Positions 33,411-43,814 of a stretch of 64,000 nucleotides of DNA are shown piece after piece. The DNA is from Paludisphaera mucosa (GTDB taxonomy: Bacteria; Planctomycetota; Planctomycetia; Isosphaerales; Isosphaeraceae). The DNA lies in contig NZ_JARRAG010000002.1 of NCBI RefSeq assembly GCF_029589435.1, forward strand, positions 4,340,001-4,404,000, read 5' to 3'. Positions within the stretch are counted from its first letter, which is position 1; each line of letters begins with the position of its first letter. The notes under the pieces were generated by a model. The model saw only the letters and a program-made list of their open reading frames with translations. It made no database searches and was not told the origin of the DNA. The position numbers were made by a program, and so were the translations under genes.

Positions 33411-36400
33411 ATGTCGAGTCGATTCGTGCTCAAGAAACTCTCCAAGCTCGCGATGGTCTTCGGCCTGCTGACGGCGGCCCACCTGGCGTACGTCCGCGCG
33501 TTCGACCGCGCCGTCGCCGGGCTGCGGTCGGCCCGCGGCGGCGGCGAGCTGGCGTTCCAGGTGCACGACTCGAAGAGCAAGACGATGGTCAAGCGGGTCG
33601 CCGCCCAGGTCTTCGGGCCCGACCACTGGACCAACTCCGACGACCTGCTCCGATACGTCGCCCCCGACAAGGGGGTCATCCTCTTCGCCATGAACTTCTC
33701 GCGGCCCACCGAGCGCGACGGCGTCCGGTTCGACGGCAAGCGGATCGAGGTCGATCCGGCGGCCGTCGTTTTGCGTTCCCCCAAGGGGGGGAGCACCCGG
33801 ACGATGACCAGCAAGAACGCCGTCATCGACTTCAACCAGCCGTTCGGCCTGAACGTCAAGGCCGACGCCGAGCCCCTGACCGTCAAGCGGGCCCGCCTCG
33901 AGCGCGACGTCATGATCCGCGACGACCGCGGCACGCCCGACGACCCGTCCGACGACCTGGTCGCCGGCCCGTTGACCAACGTCGAGTACGTCGACGACGG
34001 CGTCAACCCGGTCATCCGCACCGACTCCGACGTCGTCCTCGTCGACCGCAACCTCCGCGTCACCGGCACCGGGATGGAGATCCAGCTCCGCCCCAAGATC
34101 CACGGCGCGAGCAAGGGGAGCGGCTTCGACGGCGCCCAGCGGCTGACCCTCTTCAAGAACATCCGCGTCACGTTCCTCGACGTCGGCAGCACCGGCATGA
34201 TGCCCGACCTCGACGCCCAGCCGGCTTCCGGCGCGACGGCCAAGGCCAGGACCAAGGCCGGGGCGAAGCCCAGGCCGAAGGACCCCGCCGACGCGATCCC
34301 GCTCGACGTCCAGTGCGCCGGGCCCCTGATCGTCGAGCTGCCGCGCAGCCCCGCCGCGCCCTCGGTCGGGCCCCCCGAGCCCGCCGCGCCGACGTACGTG
34401 GAGTTCCGCAGCAACGTCGTCGTCCGCCGCGGCAAGCTCACCGAGCTGCCCGACCAGATCGACTGCGACACCCTCCACCTCACGCTCCTCCCCGACGAGA
34501 AGAAGAAGCCGGTCGTCGTCGCCGAGGCCGAGGCCGGGGCCGCGACGGCCGCCGAGGGCGGGGAGCCGCAGGAGGCCCAGGCGAAGGGCGGGGCGTTCGG
34601 CGGCCTGACGCTGCGGCGGCTCAAGGCGAGCGGCCACGTCGTCTGGGTCCAGTCGCCGACGAAGGGGGTCAAGATCCGCTGCGTGGAGCTGCTCCACTAC
34701 AAGGATCCGGCGGCCGGCAAGAACACCACCGTCTTCAACGGCGGCGGCCTCAAAAAGCTCTGGTTCGAGAAGCGCGACGTCGCCGCGGCCGGCGTCGAGC
34801 CCGCCGCGTCCCAGTCGGTCACGCACGTCTGGTGCACGGACGCCACGCTCACCGACGACGGCGACATGGGCCGCGCGGCGCTCGTCGCCAACGGCCCGGG
34901 GCTGCTGGAGACCCGTCCGTCCCCCGGCGCCGCCGCCCCCCCGCACGACGTCCCCCCCGCCCGCACGGCCGTCTGGCGGGACCAGCTCTGGCTCCAGAAC
35001 GAGATCGCCGAGGACGGCCGCACGCCGGGCAAGGTGCTGGTCCTCAAGGGCTCCCCGCGCGTCGAGGACCGGAACCAGAAGTCGTCGCTCGAGGCCGCCG
35101 ACCGCATCGTGGTCTGGCTGAACCCGACCGAGAAGGCCCCCGCGCTCACGGCCGACGGCCGCGAGGTCGTCCCCACCGCCTTCTTCCAGCCCGACCCCGC
35201 CGCGGCGGCCGCGCCCAAGGAGGCCCTCCCCAGCATTCGCCGGCTGCTGGCCGTGCAGGACGTCCACCTCGTCGACCCGACCCGCGACCTCCGCCTGCGG
35301 GAGCGCCTGGACGTCGACTTCGAGGCCGGGACCGTCGCCGCCTCGCCGCCGATCACGAACCCCAACCCGGTCGCCAAGCAGGCCGACCCGGCTCCGACGC
35401 CCGAGCCGGCGCCCGCCGCGAACGGCGAGGCCGTGCCCGACCTGACGCCGGTCCCCGGCCAGGCCGCGGCCGAGAAGCCCGCCGGCCCGAAGATGACCGC
35501 CCGCGCCGACCGCGCCCAGGCCGTGGTGATCGTCGGGGCGAAGTCGGCGGCCCGGGCCGGCGCCGCGACCCCGGCGAAGACCGGCGAGGAGCCGGCCTAC
35601 GAGCTTCGCGACGTCGAGATGCGCGGCGACGTCCAGCTCCACCAGGACCCCGGGGAGGGCAAGAAGGTCGGCACCGACGCCACGGGCGAGGTCCTCGTCC
35701 TCCGCACCGAGGCCAAGGGCCAGGTCGTCTTCGACCTCTACCACCACGACCAGCACTCGGCCAAGGGCCGGATGGTCGACGCCCGCAAGGCCCCCAAGGC
35801 CCGCGTCACCACCGACACGATGACGATCGAGGCCGACACCATCGGCGTCGACCAGAAGGCCGACCAGGCGTGGGCCTACGGCGAAGGCAAGCTCATCCAG
35901 CTCACCGACCGCGGCCTGTTCACCGACCGCCCCGCCGACGCGCCGAAGGACGGCGAAGCGCCCGAGGCCGCCGTGGTGAAGATCCGCAAGCGCGGCGGCA
36001 AGACGCTCTCGGAGAAGGTCCCCATCGTCATCACCTGGAAGAAGATGATGACCTTCGAGGGGGTCTCGCAGGACCCGCTCAAGCGGCCCGCGGCCAAGAT
36101 CAAGTTCATCGGCGGCGCCCATGCCCAGATGGAGGACGCCCTCCTGCACGGCGAGGAATCGCTGACCGCCTACACCGACAAGCCGATCCCGCTCGTCGAC
36201 GCCGGCAAGTTCTCGACCCCGGCCAAGCCCAAGGACCCGAACGCCGAGGCCGGGGCCGAAGAGCCGGAGCCGCGGGCCGACCTGTCCATGCTGGAAGTCC
36301 GGGGCACCAAGGAGATCGCGGCCCTGGCGGTCTCGCGGAAGGTCCATCCCGATCGCCCGGTGCTGCTCAGCCAGCAGCGCCTGGAGGCCGGCATGCTCAT

Positions 36401-37286
36401 CTACGACCGCCGCACCGGGACGTTCAAGGCGCCCGGCCCCGGCGAGGTCTTCCTCTACGACCGCAACGCCGACCCGACCAAGGCCCAGAACCCGGACGCC
36501 GACGCGGCCGTCGCCGCGGGGCCCGTCGTCCGCCCCACCGCGTTCGATCCCGGCCAGGACGAACCCGGCGGCTCGAAGCCGAAGCTCGCCGCCAATCCCG
36601 ACGCCCCCCGTCGCGCCGGGGCGGCCGGGGCCAAGCCCGCGCTCGCGCCCCTGGTGCTGACCCAGATCAAGTTCGTCCGCGAGATGCGGGGCCGGTTCGG
36701 CTCCGGCAAGCAGGACGACGTCGACGAGCAGCGCTGGGCCGAGTTCTTCGGCGCCGTCGAGACGGCCCGCGGCACCGTCGCCAACGAGGCGGTCCGATTC
36801 GACTTCGACCGCCTGCCTCCCGAGGCCTACTTCATGACCTCGGAGATGCTCCGGGTCATCAACGAGCCGCCGCCGCCGGGCGCCGCGAAGACCGCGAACG
36901 GGCGGAACTTCCTCAAGGCGTGGGATAACGCCTACGTCAAGGCCCGCGACACCGCCCTGCAGGCCGACGTCATCACCTACGACTCGCTCAACGACCTGGT
37001 CTTCGCCAACGGCCTCAACGGCCAGCCGGTGCAGATCGTCCGCCAGAACGCCCCCGGCCAGACCATGTCGCCGGGCCGCGCCCAGGCCGTCCGGTTCAAC
37101 CCCAAGTCGGGCGCCGCCGACCTCGTCGGCCCCGAGGTCTGGGCCCTCGTGGACAACGAGACCGGCGTCCGGCCCGGCATCGTCAAGCCCTACGATCCCA
37201 ACCCCAAGGCCGGCCCGAAGCCCAAGAAGCCCCCCGTCCGCATGCAGACCAACCCGGCCGAGCGCAAGGGCTTCACCGGACGTTGA
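33411..37286 (+). CDS. Giant LptC/LptA(OstA)-like envelope protein, 1291 aa
   Basis: The protein has a single N-terminal membrane anchor (KLAMVFGLLTAAHLAYVRA, about residues 11-29). A very long beta-rich exported part then alternates with low-complexity Ala/Pro/Lys linkers (for example 260-290, 365-385, 640-720 and 1060-1085). Several segments look like OstA/LptC strands (LTLRRLKASGHVVWVQS, TITYDSLNDLVFANG-type, RMVDARKAPKARVTTDTMTIEADTIG). It stands directly after kdsD and kdsC, exactly where lptC and lptA stand in E. coli, so a role in lipopolysaccharide transport across the periplasm is likely by synteny. LptC is normally about 190 residues and LptA about 185, so this one is about three times their sum. 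Direct homology is not proven. Confidence 0.6.
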   Translation: MSSRFVLKKLSKLAMVFGLLTAAHLAYVRAFDRAVAGLRSARGGGELAFQVHDSKSKTMVKRVAAQVFGPDHWTNSDDLLRYVAPDKGVILFAMNFSRPTERDGVRFDGKRIEVDPAAVVLRSPKGGSTRTMTSKNAVIDFNQPFGLNVKADAEPLTVKRARLERDVMIRDDRGTPDDPSDDLVAGPLTNVEYVDDGVNPVIRTDSDVVLVDRNLRVTGTGMEIQLRPKIHGASKGSGFDGAQRLTLFKNIRVTFLDVGSTGMMPDLDAQPASGATAKARTKAGAKPRPKDPADAIPLDVQCAGPLIVELPRSPAAPSVGPPEPAAPTYVEFRSNVVVRRGKLTELPDQIDCDTLHLTLLPDEKKKPVVVAEAEAGAATAAEGGEPQEAQAKGGAFGGLTLRRLKASGHVVWVQSPTKGVKIRCVELLHYKDPAAGKNTTVFNGGGLKKLWFEKRDVAAAGVEPAASQSVTHVWCTDATLTDDGDMGRAALVANGPGLLETRPSPGAAAPPHDVPPARTAVWRDQLWLQNEIAEDGRTPGKVLVLKGSPRVEDRNQKSSLEAADRIVVWLNPTEKAPALTADGREVVPTAFFQPDPAAAAAPKEALPSIRRLLAVQDVHLVDPTRDLRLRERLDVDFEAGTVAASPPITNPNPVAKQADPAPTPEPAPAANGEAVPDLTPVPGQAAAEKPAGPKMTARADRAQAVVIVGAKSAARAGAATPAKTGEEPAYELRDVEMRGDVQLHQDPGEGKKVGTDATGEVLVLRTEAKGQVVFDLYHHDQHSAKGRMVDARKAPKARVTTDTMTIEADTIGVDQKADQAWAYGEGKLIQLTDRGLFTDRPADAPKDGEAPEAAVVKIRKRGGKTLSEKVPIVITWKKMMTFEGVSQDPLKRPAAKIKFIGGAHAQMEDALLHGEESLTAYTDKPIPLVDAGKFSTPAKPKDPNAEAGAEEPEPRADLSMLEVRGTKEIAALAVSRKVHPDRPVLLSQQRLEAGMLIYDRRTGTFKAPGPGEVFLYDRNADPTKAQNPDADAAVAAGPVVRPTAFDPGQDEPGGSKPKLAANPDAPRRAGAAGAKPALAPLVLTQIKFVREMRGRFGSGKQDDVDEQRWAEFFGAVETARGTVANEAVRFDFDRLPPEAYFMTSEMLRVINEPPPPGAAKTANGRNFLKAWDNAYVKARDTALQADVITYDSLNDLVFANGLNGQPVQIVRQNAPGQTMSPGRAQAVRFNPKSGAADLVGPEVWALVDNETGVRPGIVKPYDPNPKAGPKPKKPPVRMQTNPAERKGFTGR

Positions 37287-37307
37287 TCCGCCGCGGGGCC
37301 GTCCGGC

Positions 37308-38378
37308 TCACGCGCCCGGATAGCGGAAGTGCCAGCCTTCGATGGCCCGGACGGCGTTCAGGTCCTCGCGGGTGAAGCCGTAGCGGGCGAACCACGGCGA
37401 GCCGTGGGCGCGGACCTGGGCGTCGACGTCGACGAGGCGCCGGCGTGCCACGTCGGTCAGGAACGAGGCGCGGGCGGGGGCGTCGGCCTGCTGGAAGTAT
37501 TCCTTCCAGAAAGCCCGGCCGCCCAGCACGCCCGAGGCCCCGGCGCGCAGGGCCATCTCGACCTGTTCGAGGTACTGGTCGTAGTCCACGCCGGCCGAGA
37601 GCAGCACCCAGGGCCGTTCGGCGACGGCGTCGAGCGCCTGCAGGTTGTCCTCGAGCTGCTGGTCGCTCTCGCGGTCGAGCGTGCCGGGGAACTCGGCCTT
37701 GTAGACGTCGCAGTACCGGCTCAGCATCCGCGCCGTCTCGATCACCGTCTCGGCCTTGCGGTCCAGGAACGAGGCGTCCTGCTTGGTCTCGCCGTCGAGC
37801 GGGAAGGCGACGGCCTCCAGGAGCAGCAGCAGGTCGTGCCGCTTGCACTCCTCGTAGACCCGCTCCACCAGCGCGAAGTTGGCGTCGGCCGACTCGGGCT
37901 CGGTGGGCTCGAACTGGGCCAGGAACTTGATCCCGTCGGCCCCCATCCGCTTGGCCTTCTCCACGCCCCAGCCCGGCTCGATCGTCGCCAGCGGCGCGCC
38001 CTTCTTGCTCATCTCGTATTTCGTCCGCTCCAGGCGCAGGAGCAGGCCGACGTGGGGCGGGATCGTCCCCGAGGCCACCGCCGACCACGCGCCGTAGTAC
38101 GGGTCGATCAGCACGGCCGAGGCCGCCGTCGCGAGCCCCCGCATCAGGTCGAGCTTGGCCTCGACGACCTCCTCATAGGTCGCGCCGCGGTCCTCCCCGG
38201 CGCGCCGGAGGGCCTTGCCGGCCATGTCGACGACCGAGTTGTTCTGGTCGAGCGCCAGCATCGTGAGCGTGCCGTCGGGGTTGCTGATCCGCTGCAGGCC
38301 CCGGAGCTTGCCCGGCGTCAGCCCCTTCGACGCCAGCACGAACGCCCCTTGCTTCTTCGATCCGTCCCCGAACGTCAT
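37308..38378 (-). CDS. Tagatose 1,6-diphosphate aldolase-like (LacD family)
   Basis: The 356-residue protein has the LacD/class I aldolase barrel pattern: LQRISNPDGTLTMLALDQ at the first strand, VLIDPYYGAWSA, IKFLAQFEPTEP, and DVYKAEFPG with K227 as the likely Schiff-base lysine (equivalent to K205 of LacD), then LLSAGVDYDQYLEQVEMALRAGASGVLGGRAFW. It should split tagatose or fructose 1,6-bisphosphate into two triose phosphates. It starts divergently from a DUF1254 gene. A second class I aldolase of the DhnA type lies 4 kb away. Sulfofructose-phosphate aldolases (SqiA/YihT) are in a related superfamily, but no such pathway genes are here. Confidence 0.8.
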   Translation of the reverse strand: MTFGDGSKKQGAFVLASKGLTPGKLRGLQRISNPDGTLTMLALDQNNSVVDMAGKALRRAGEDRGATYEEVVEAKLDLMRGLATAASAVLIDPYYGAWSAVASGTIPPHVGLLLRLERTKYEMSKKGAPLATIEPGWGVEKAKRMGADGIKFLAQFEPTEPESADANFALVERVYEECKRHDLLLLLEAVAFPLDGETKQDASFLDRKAETVIETARMLSRYCDVYKAEFPGTLDRESDQQLEDNLQALDAVAERPWVLLSAGVDYDQYLEQVEMALRAGASGVLGGRAFWKEYFQQADAPARASFLTDVARRRLVDVDAQVRAHGSPWFARYGFTREDLNAVRAIEGWHFRYPGA

Positions 38379-38712
38379 GGCCCGCCTTCTTCCCGGTTCG
38401 TCGCCGCGTCTCCGACCGGGCCGCGCGACCCGGCGCGACCCCTATCGCCCCGATTCTAACCGATCGGCCCCCGCCCGGGGACCGGGCCCGGCCGCCCCCC
38501 GGCCGCGAGCGGCCGGACGCGCTCCCCGCGCCCGCCGAATGCGCGGTCGATTTGACAGGGCCGCGACCGTGTCCTTTGTTCCTCACGGTCGATGCCGCAG
38601 ACCGGCCTCGAAACGTCGCCCCTCGCGCAGGCGTTCCCACCCCACGGATTCGACGTCGCGTCCGTGGCGCGATCCGGACGTCCCCGATCCCCTCCCAGGA
38701 AGAGTCGCCGAC
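38379..38712. other. Divergent intergenic region
   Basis: No gene is supported. It separates the LacD-like aldolase (minus) from the DUF1254 gene (plus) and must contain both promoters. A segment around 38440-38520 is extremely GC-rich with short inverted repeats (GGCCGCGAGCGGCC) but no clear boxes. Confidence 0.35.
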
Positions 38713-40908
38713 ATGAGCCCCCTCAACAGACTCGCCGCGACGTTGCGGACCCTTTACGGCGACGAGGACCGGAGGCTCGCGAGGCGCTCGCCGCGGCCCC
38801 GACGCGCGAACCGGCCCTCGCCGGCCGCCGTCCCGGAACGGCTCGAGGACCGCACCCTGATGACCGCGCACGCGTCGCCTTCCCCGGCGCGCGCGGCCAC
38901 CGATCCCGCGACCATCCAGAAGCTCGCGGCGGCCGCCTACGTGTGGGGCCTCGCCCCCGAGTTCCTCCAGCGGTTCTCGACGTACAACACGACCCTCGGC
39001 GCCCCGTTCAACGCGCTCGAGTACGTGTCGCAGCCCGCGGCCTGGAACGACGCGGCCACCAACGCGGGCGACGCTTCGGTGCTGTACATCAACGGCTTCA
39101 CCGACTTCACCAAGGCCCCCGCGCTGGTGCTCACCGTCCCGCCGTCCAGCAGCCAGTATTACGTCGTCAACTACCTGGACGACTACCTCAACACCGTCGG
39201 CAGCATCGGCACGCGGACGACGCCCTCCGACACGGCGACCTCGTACCTCCTCGTCGGCCCCAATTCGCCGTACGCCAAGTTCCGGACCGTCGACGTCCAC
39301 GGCTATCGCTATCGGGTCATGGCGTCGGACACGAACGTCAACTGGATGCTCATCCGCGTCGCGACGAACACCCTGGCCGACGCCTCGGCCGCGGATTCGG
39401 TCCCCAACGTCTACAACAACGTCGTCAAGAAATTCGCCCTCAACACCCTGGCGCAGTTCGAAGCCAACGGCCATCAGCCGGTCTACCCGACGAGCTACGA
39501 CACGCCCGCGCCGACCACCGAGGAGTTGATCAGGGCCGAGCCCTTCCGGAACACGCCGACGCAGGCCGTCGCGTTCTTCAACCAGCTCGGATCGTCGGTG
39601 AAGACCAGCCCGATCCCCGCGCGGAACGCCGGCCTGTCGGGCTCGGCGTTGAGTCGGCTGCCGGCCTGGGTCGTGCCCCAGTACGACGCCCGGCTACGCT
39701 ACCTCGCCCCCTCCTACGGCCAGCAGGCCGTCCTGCGCGCGTTCGCCCCCCTGGGCCTCACCGCCAACGGCTACCGGATCCCCAGGAACTGGGGCAAGGC
39801 GCAGCTCCAGGCCTTGCAGGCGGGGTATGAGCAGGGCCAGCAGGATCTGGACTCGTTCATCTCGCAGGGCACGACGTCCGCCGGCACCAACTACTGGACG
39901 ATCCTGAACACCATCATCGGCACCTATCCCAACGACAAGCGGGGATACGAGATCCGCTCGGCGATCGTGCTCAACGGCGGCTCCGCCAACGTCCCGCTCG
40001 ACGCGGTCTACCCGAGCATGAACAAGTACCTGGGCACGACGCAGCTGGACGGCAACAACACCTACTCGATCACCTTCACCCCGCCCGCCGCCTCCGCCGG
40101 GACCCTGCCGGCCGACGGCATCTACCCGCCGCTGGTCACGGACGCCCAGGGCGACCCCAGGGGCTTCTGGGCGATCACCCTGTACCAGCCCGACCCCTCG
40201 GAGGTCGCCGCCCCCTACCTGAGCCAGGCCGGCGTGCTGAACACGTCCTACTCGACCGCCGACACGGCCGTCGTCTCGGTGGATCCCGCGACGGACGTCA
40301 TGACGGTGAGTGCACCCTCATGGGGCGTGATCCAGGCGAGCACGCCGCTCCTGTTCGGCTCGAACGCCGCGGCCTACGGCCTGAGCCCGAACACGGTGTA
40401 TTACATCGCGAGCACGCCCACGACGAACGTCGACGCGACGACGGGGGCGACGACCTACTCCTTCACGGTGTCGCCGCAGTGGATCCAGACGCTGTCGTCC
40501 GCCGGCGTCCCCATCCAGTATTCGGGCGGCCCGGGGGCCATCGTCGACCTCCAGCAGGGCTCGGCGGCCGGCGCGCTCAGCTACGGCGTCGTCAAGCCGG
40601 TCGCCCAGCTCGGCTCGCCGCAGCTCGTCGACGGCCAGCTCGCCAAGAACGCCGACGGCTCCCTCACGATCTGGGTCGGCCCCACGCTGCCCGCCGGCGC
40701 CGCCGCCTCGAACTGGATCCCCACGCCGTCCACCGCCTACTTCAACACGCTCTACCCGGGGAAGACGGTGAGCACCGCCTTGCAGATCATCATGCGGATG
40801 TACTATCCGACGCCCGGCGACTCCGCCCCCTCGATCCTGCCCTACCGATCGGGGACCACGAAGCTGCCCGAGAGCTACATCCCGCCGTCCCTGGTGCAGA
40901 TTAGCTGA
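38713..40908 (+). CDS. DUF1254/DUF1214 exported protein with RLEDRTLM N-terminal motif
   Basis: The 731-residue protein starts at 38713. The first 50 residues are strongly basic and end in PERLEDRTLMTA, a signature at the start of many large exported planctomycete proteins and similar to that of the S53 peptidase in this window; there is no classical signal peptide. DUF1254 follows (AAAYVWGLAPEFLQRFSTYNTT, then YVVNYLDDYLNTVGSIGTR with the DUF1254 hallmark). The DUF1214 region near the C-terminus contains WAITLYQP and STAYFNTLYPGK. An insert of about 100 residues with SVDPATDVMTVSAPSWGVI separates them. The function of this family is unknown. Confidence 0.75.
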   Translation: MSPLNRLAATLRTLYGDEDRRLARRSPRPRRANRPSPAAVPERLEDRTLMTAHASPSPARAATDPATIQKLAAAAYVWGLAPEFLQRFSTYNTTLGAPFNALEYVSQPAAWNDAATNAGDASVLYINGFTDFTKAPALVLTVPPSSSQYYVVNYLDDYLNTVGSIGTRTTPSDTATSYLLVGPNSPYAKFRTVDVHGYRYRVMASDTNVNWMLIRVATNTLADASAADSVPNVYNNVVKKFALNTLAQFEANGHQPVYPTSYDTPAPTTEELIRAEPFRNTPTQAVAFFNQLGSSVKTSPIPARNAGLSGSALSRLPAWVVPQYDARLRYLAPSYGQQAVLRAFAPLGLTANGYRIPRNWGKAQLQALQAGYEQGQQDLDSFISQGTTSAGTNYWTILNTIIGTYPNDKRGYEIRSAIVLNGGSANVPLDAVYPSMNKYLGTTQLDGNNTYSITFTPPAASAGTLPADGIYPPLVTDAQGDPRGFWAITLYQPDPSEVAAPYLSQAGVLNTSYSTADTAVVSVDPATDVMTVSAPSWGVIQASTPLLFGSNAAAYGLSPNTVYYIASTPTTNVDATTGATTYSFTVSPQWIQTLSSAGVPIQYSGGPGAIVDLQQGSAAGALSYGVVKPVAQLGSPQLVDGQLAKNADGSLTIWVGPTLPAGAAASNWIPTPSTAYFNTLYPGKTVSTALQIIMRMYYPTPGDSAPSILPYRSGTTKLPESYIPPSLVQIS

Positions 40909-40967
40909 ACGGACTCACCACGAGCCGAGAGGGCGCGCAATCGAGCCGTCGCACCAGGCGGCCCGAG

Positions 40968-41159
40968 CTACTCCCTGTACCAGACCGTGACGGTGAAGAA
41001 TCGCGAGTCTTCCGCGATGGAGACCACCTTTTCCGCCCCCACCGAGTTGATGAAGGCTTCCGCTTGCGCCCGAGCCCCTTCGGGGCCCTCCATGTTCTGC
41101 ACCACGTTCCATTTCCAACGCATCGCCGATTGCAGAGTCTTGTGTTTCATCGTGAGCAT
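40968..41159 (-). CDS. Small conserved-looking protein (63 aa)
   Basis: The ATG at 41159 has a strong ribosome binding site, GGAGGA, nine bases upstream, which argues that this short gene is real. The product is MLTMKHKTLQSAMRWKWNVV, then QNMEGPEGARAQAEAFINSV and a beta-type end AEDSRFFTVTVWYRE. The pattern (helix, then a strand with alternating hydrophobic residues) is like a small alpha-beta fold. It has no signal peptide. I do not recognise the family. It converges on the DUF1254 gene and is divergent from the lipoprotein gene at 41491. Confidence 0.65.
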   Translation of the reverse strand: MLTMKHKTLQSAMRWKWNVVQNMEGPEGARAQAEAFINSVGAEKVVSIAEDSRFFTVTVWYRE

Positions 41160-41490
41160 GGTCGCCGATCCTCCGATGGTTGGTCTCAGGCGAGAGGCGG
41201 TCCACGAAGTTGCGGCGTCCGTCGGCTGCCACGGTGCGCCCCGAAGCGCGAGGCGTGGATGGCTTTCCGACGTCGTCGATATGCCGGGCTCCGATCATCC
41301 CTGCGGCGGGGGAGGTTTGCAATCCTGAGGCTCGGAGCTTGCCCTCCAGGCGAGATCGGGCGACCTCATGGAGATTGCGACGGCCCCGGCGCTTGACGGC
41401 GAGGCGCGGCGACGGTCCCCTGGGAGGTCGAGGGGCGCGACCGCCGCGCCCTCGGCGATTCTCTCAGGCTCCCGCGCGGACGCATCTCGC
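41160..41490. other. Divergent intergenic region
   Basis: Apart from the ribosome binding site of the 63-residue gene at its left edge nothing clear is seen. It must hold promoters for that gene and for the lipoprotein at 41491. Open frames on the plus strand here start inside the region but lack ribosome binding sites. Confidence 0.3.
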
Positions 41491-41934
41491 ATGACAGCTC
41501 GAACGACCCTCGGCCTCCTGCTCATCGGCCCGATCGCGTTCCTCTCCGCCTGCGGGCCGGCCTCGGAGACGGGCGCCCCCGGCGCGGAGCCGGCGGCGGT
41601 GGAGCAGGTGGGGCAACTTTTGCGGATGTATCGCGAGAAGAACAGGCCGGTCCCGAAATCGTTGAAGGAGGCCGAAAAGTCGGGCTCGGCCCTGCCGAAG
41701 GCGCTGGAGGCGCTGCGATCCGGCGCGGTGGTGATCTTTTGGGGGCTGAACCTCGACGAGTACGGCGGGGCGTCGGTGATCGGCTACGAGAAGCAGACGC
41801 CGGAGCGGGGGGGCGTGGTCATCCTGGGCGACGGGGCCACGGCCGCGATGACGGCCGAGCAGTTTCGCGAGGCCCCCAAGCCGCCGGCGAGCCTGCTCGC
41901 CCCCTCGGGCGCGGCGGGCAAGGGCCGGCGATGA
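41491..41934 (+). CDS. Small lipoprotein
   Basis: The ATG at 41491 opens a 147-residue protein with a lipoprotein signal: MTARTTLGLLLIGPIAFLSAC, lipobox FLSAC with lipidated C21. The mature part has a helical segment (VEQVGQLLRMYREKNRPVPK, then SLKEAEKS) and a beta segment (GAVVIFWGLNLDE, GGVVILGDG). It ends in a Pro/Ser/Ala-rich tail. This resembles small planctomycete lipoproteins of the SLKE type that accompany DUF1559 pseudopilins, but no DUF1559 gene is adjacent. The longer frame starting at 41368 would remove the signal peptide, so the downstream start was chosen. Role unknown. Confidence 0.7.
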   Translation: MTARTTLGLLLIGPIAFLSACGPASETGAPGAEPAAVEQVGQLLRMYREKNRPVPKSLKEAEKSGSALPKALEALRSGAVVIFWGLNLDEYGGASVIGYEKQTPERGGVVILGDGATAAMTAEQFREAPKPPASLLAPSGAAGKGRR

Positions 41935-42263
41935 CCGCGCGCGGGGGGCCACAATCGCGGCGGACGGCCGAGATCGCTCATTGCATCGCGGCCCGGCGGG
42001 CCCTATGATGAAGCCTTGTCCTGAACGTGTCCGGGGCCCCTTCCAAGGGCGGTCCTGGTCTCGGGACCGTGCGGCCGGACGGATCCCACGCCGGACGCAG
42101 CGAATCGCCCCCGGGCCCGCTCGACTGGGGCCGTCGTCCGGGGCGTGATGGATGAACTCCATCGCTCGCGCATCCCCAATTTTCCACGTGTCCGCGGACC
42201 GACGCCGGCCTCCGCCCCCAGAGAGGGATCGCCGCGACGCCCGCGCATCGGAGTGCCAGGAAC
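41935..42263. other. Region upstream of the class I aldolase
   Basis: No gene is seen. GC-rich sequence with several short inverted repeats lies upstream of the aldolase and must contain its promoter. Nothing matching a riboswitch was recognised. Confidence 0.3.
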
Positions 42264-43328
<1,065 letters not shown>

Positions 43329-43814
43329 CGATCCCGAAAAAGTAAAGCGGATTCCGGCCCACGCCGATAACAAGGTTGTCGGCTGGGACGCCGAGCCGGT
43401 CAAGGACGACCGGACGACGAAGGCCCTCGCTCCGCGGTCGCCGCCAAGGATGGAAGCGCGACCCGAAGGCCGAAGGGCCAGGGAAGGCCCCGCCTCACGA
43501 TATCTGCGTTTCATCCCGGACGCCCCGACGGCCCACCAGCCGCCCGGGGCGTCCGGCGTTTTCGAAGGCCGGGCCGGACCTCGACGTTATGCGTCCGGCC
43601 CCCCCTCCTGCGGCCCATGCTACGATCAGAGCACCGACGGAGAGGGGATGATCCCTGGCGCAGGCGCGTGGGACCTGGGACGAGAGACCCGCCGGCGACG
43701 GGTCCTTGCCGGCGGCGTGGCGGCCTCTCGGTGCGGGAGTCCCGCCGGTCGGAGGTGGTTACCTTGCGCGAGCTGTGCGTCGGCTTCGCTTCCCTGACCC
43801 GGCCCTCGACGCTC
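43329..43814. other. Intergenic region with terminator
   Basis: No gene is supported. It contains the hairpin terminator annotated at 43516-43562 and otherwise GC-rich sequence without a recognisable feature. The flanking genes converge. Confidence 0.35.
43516..43562 (+). terminator. Rho-independent-type terminator
   Basis: CCGGACGCCCCG (43516-43527) pairs perfectly with CGGGGCGTCCGG (43545-43556), a 12-bp stem with a 17-base loop, followed by CGTTTTCG. The T run and strong stem fit a factor-independent terminator for the upstream aldolase gene on the plus strand. Confidence 0.6.
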
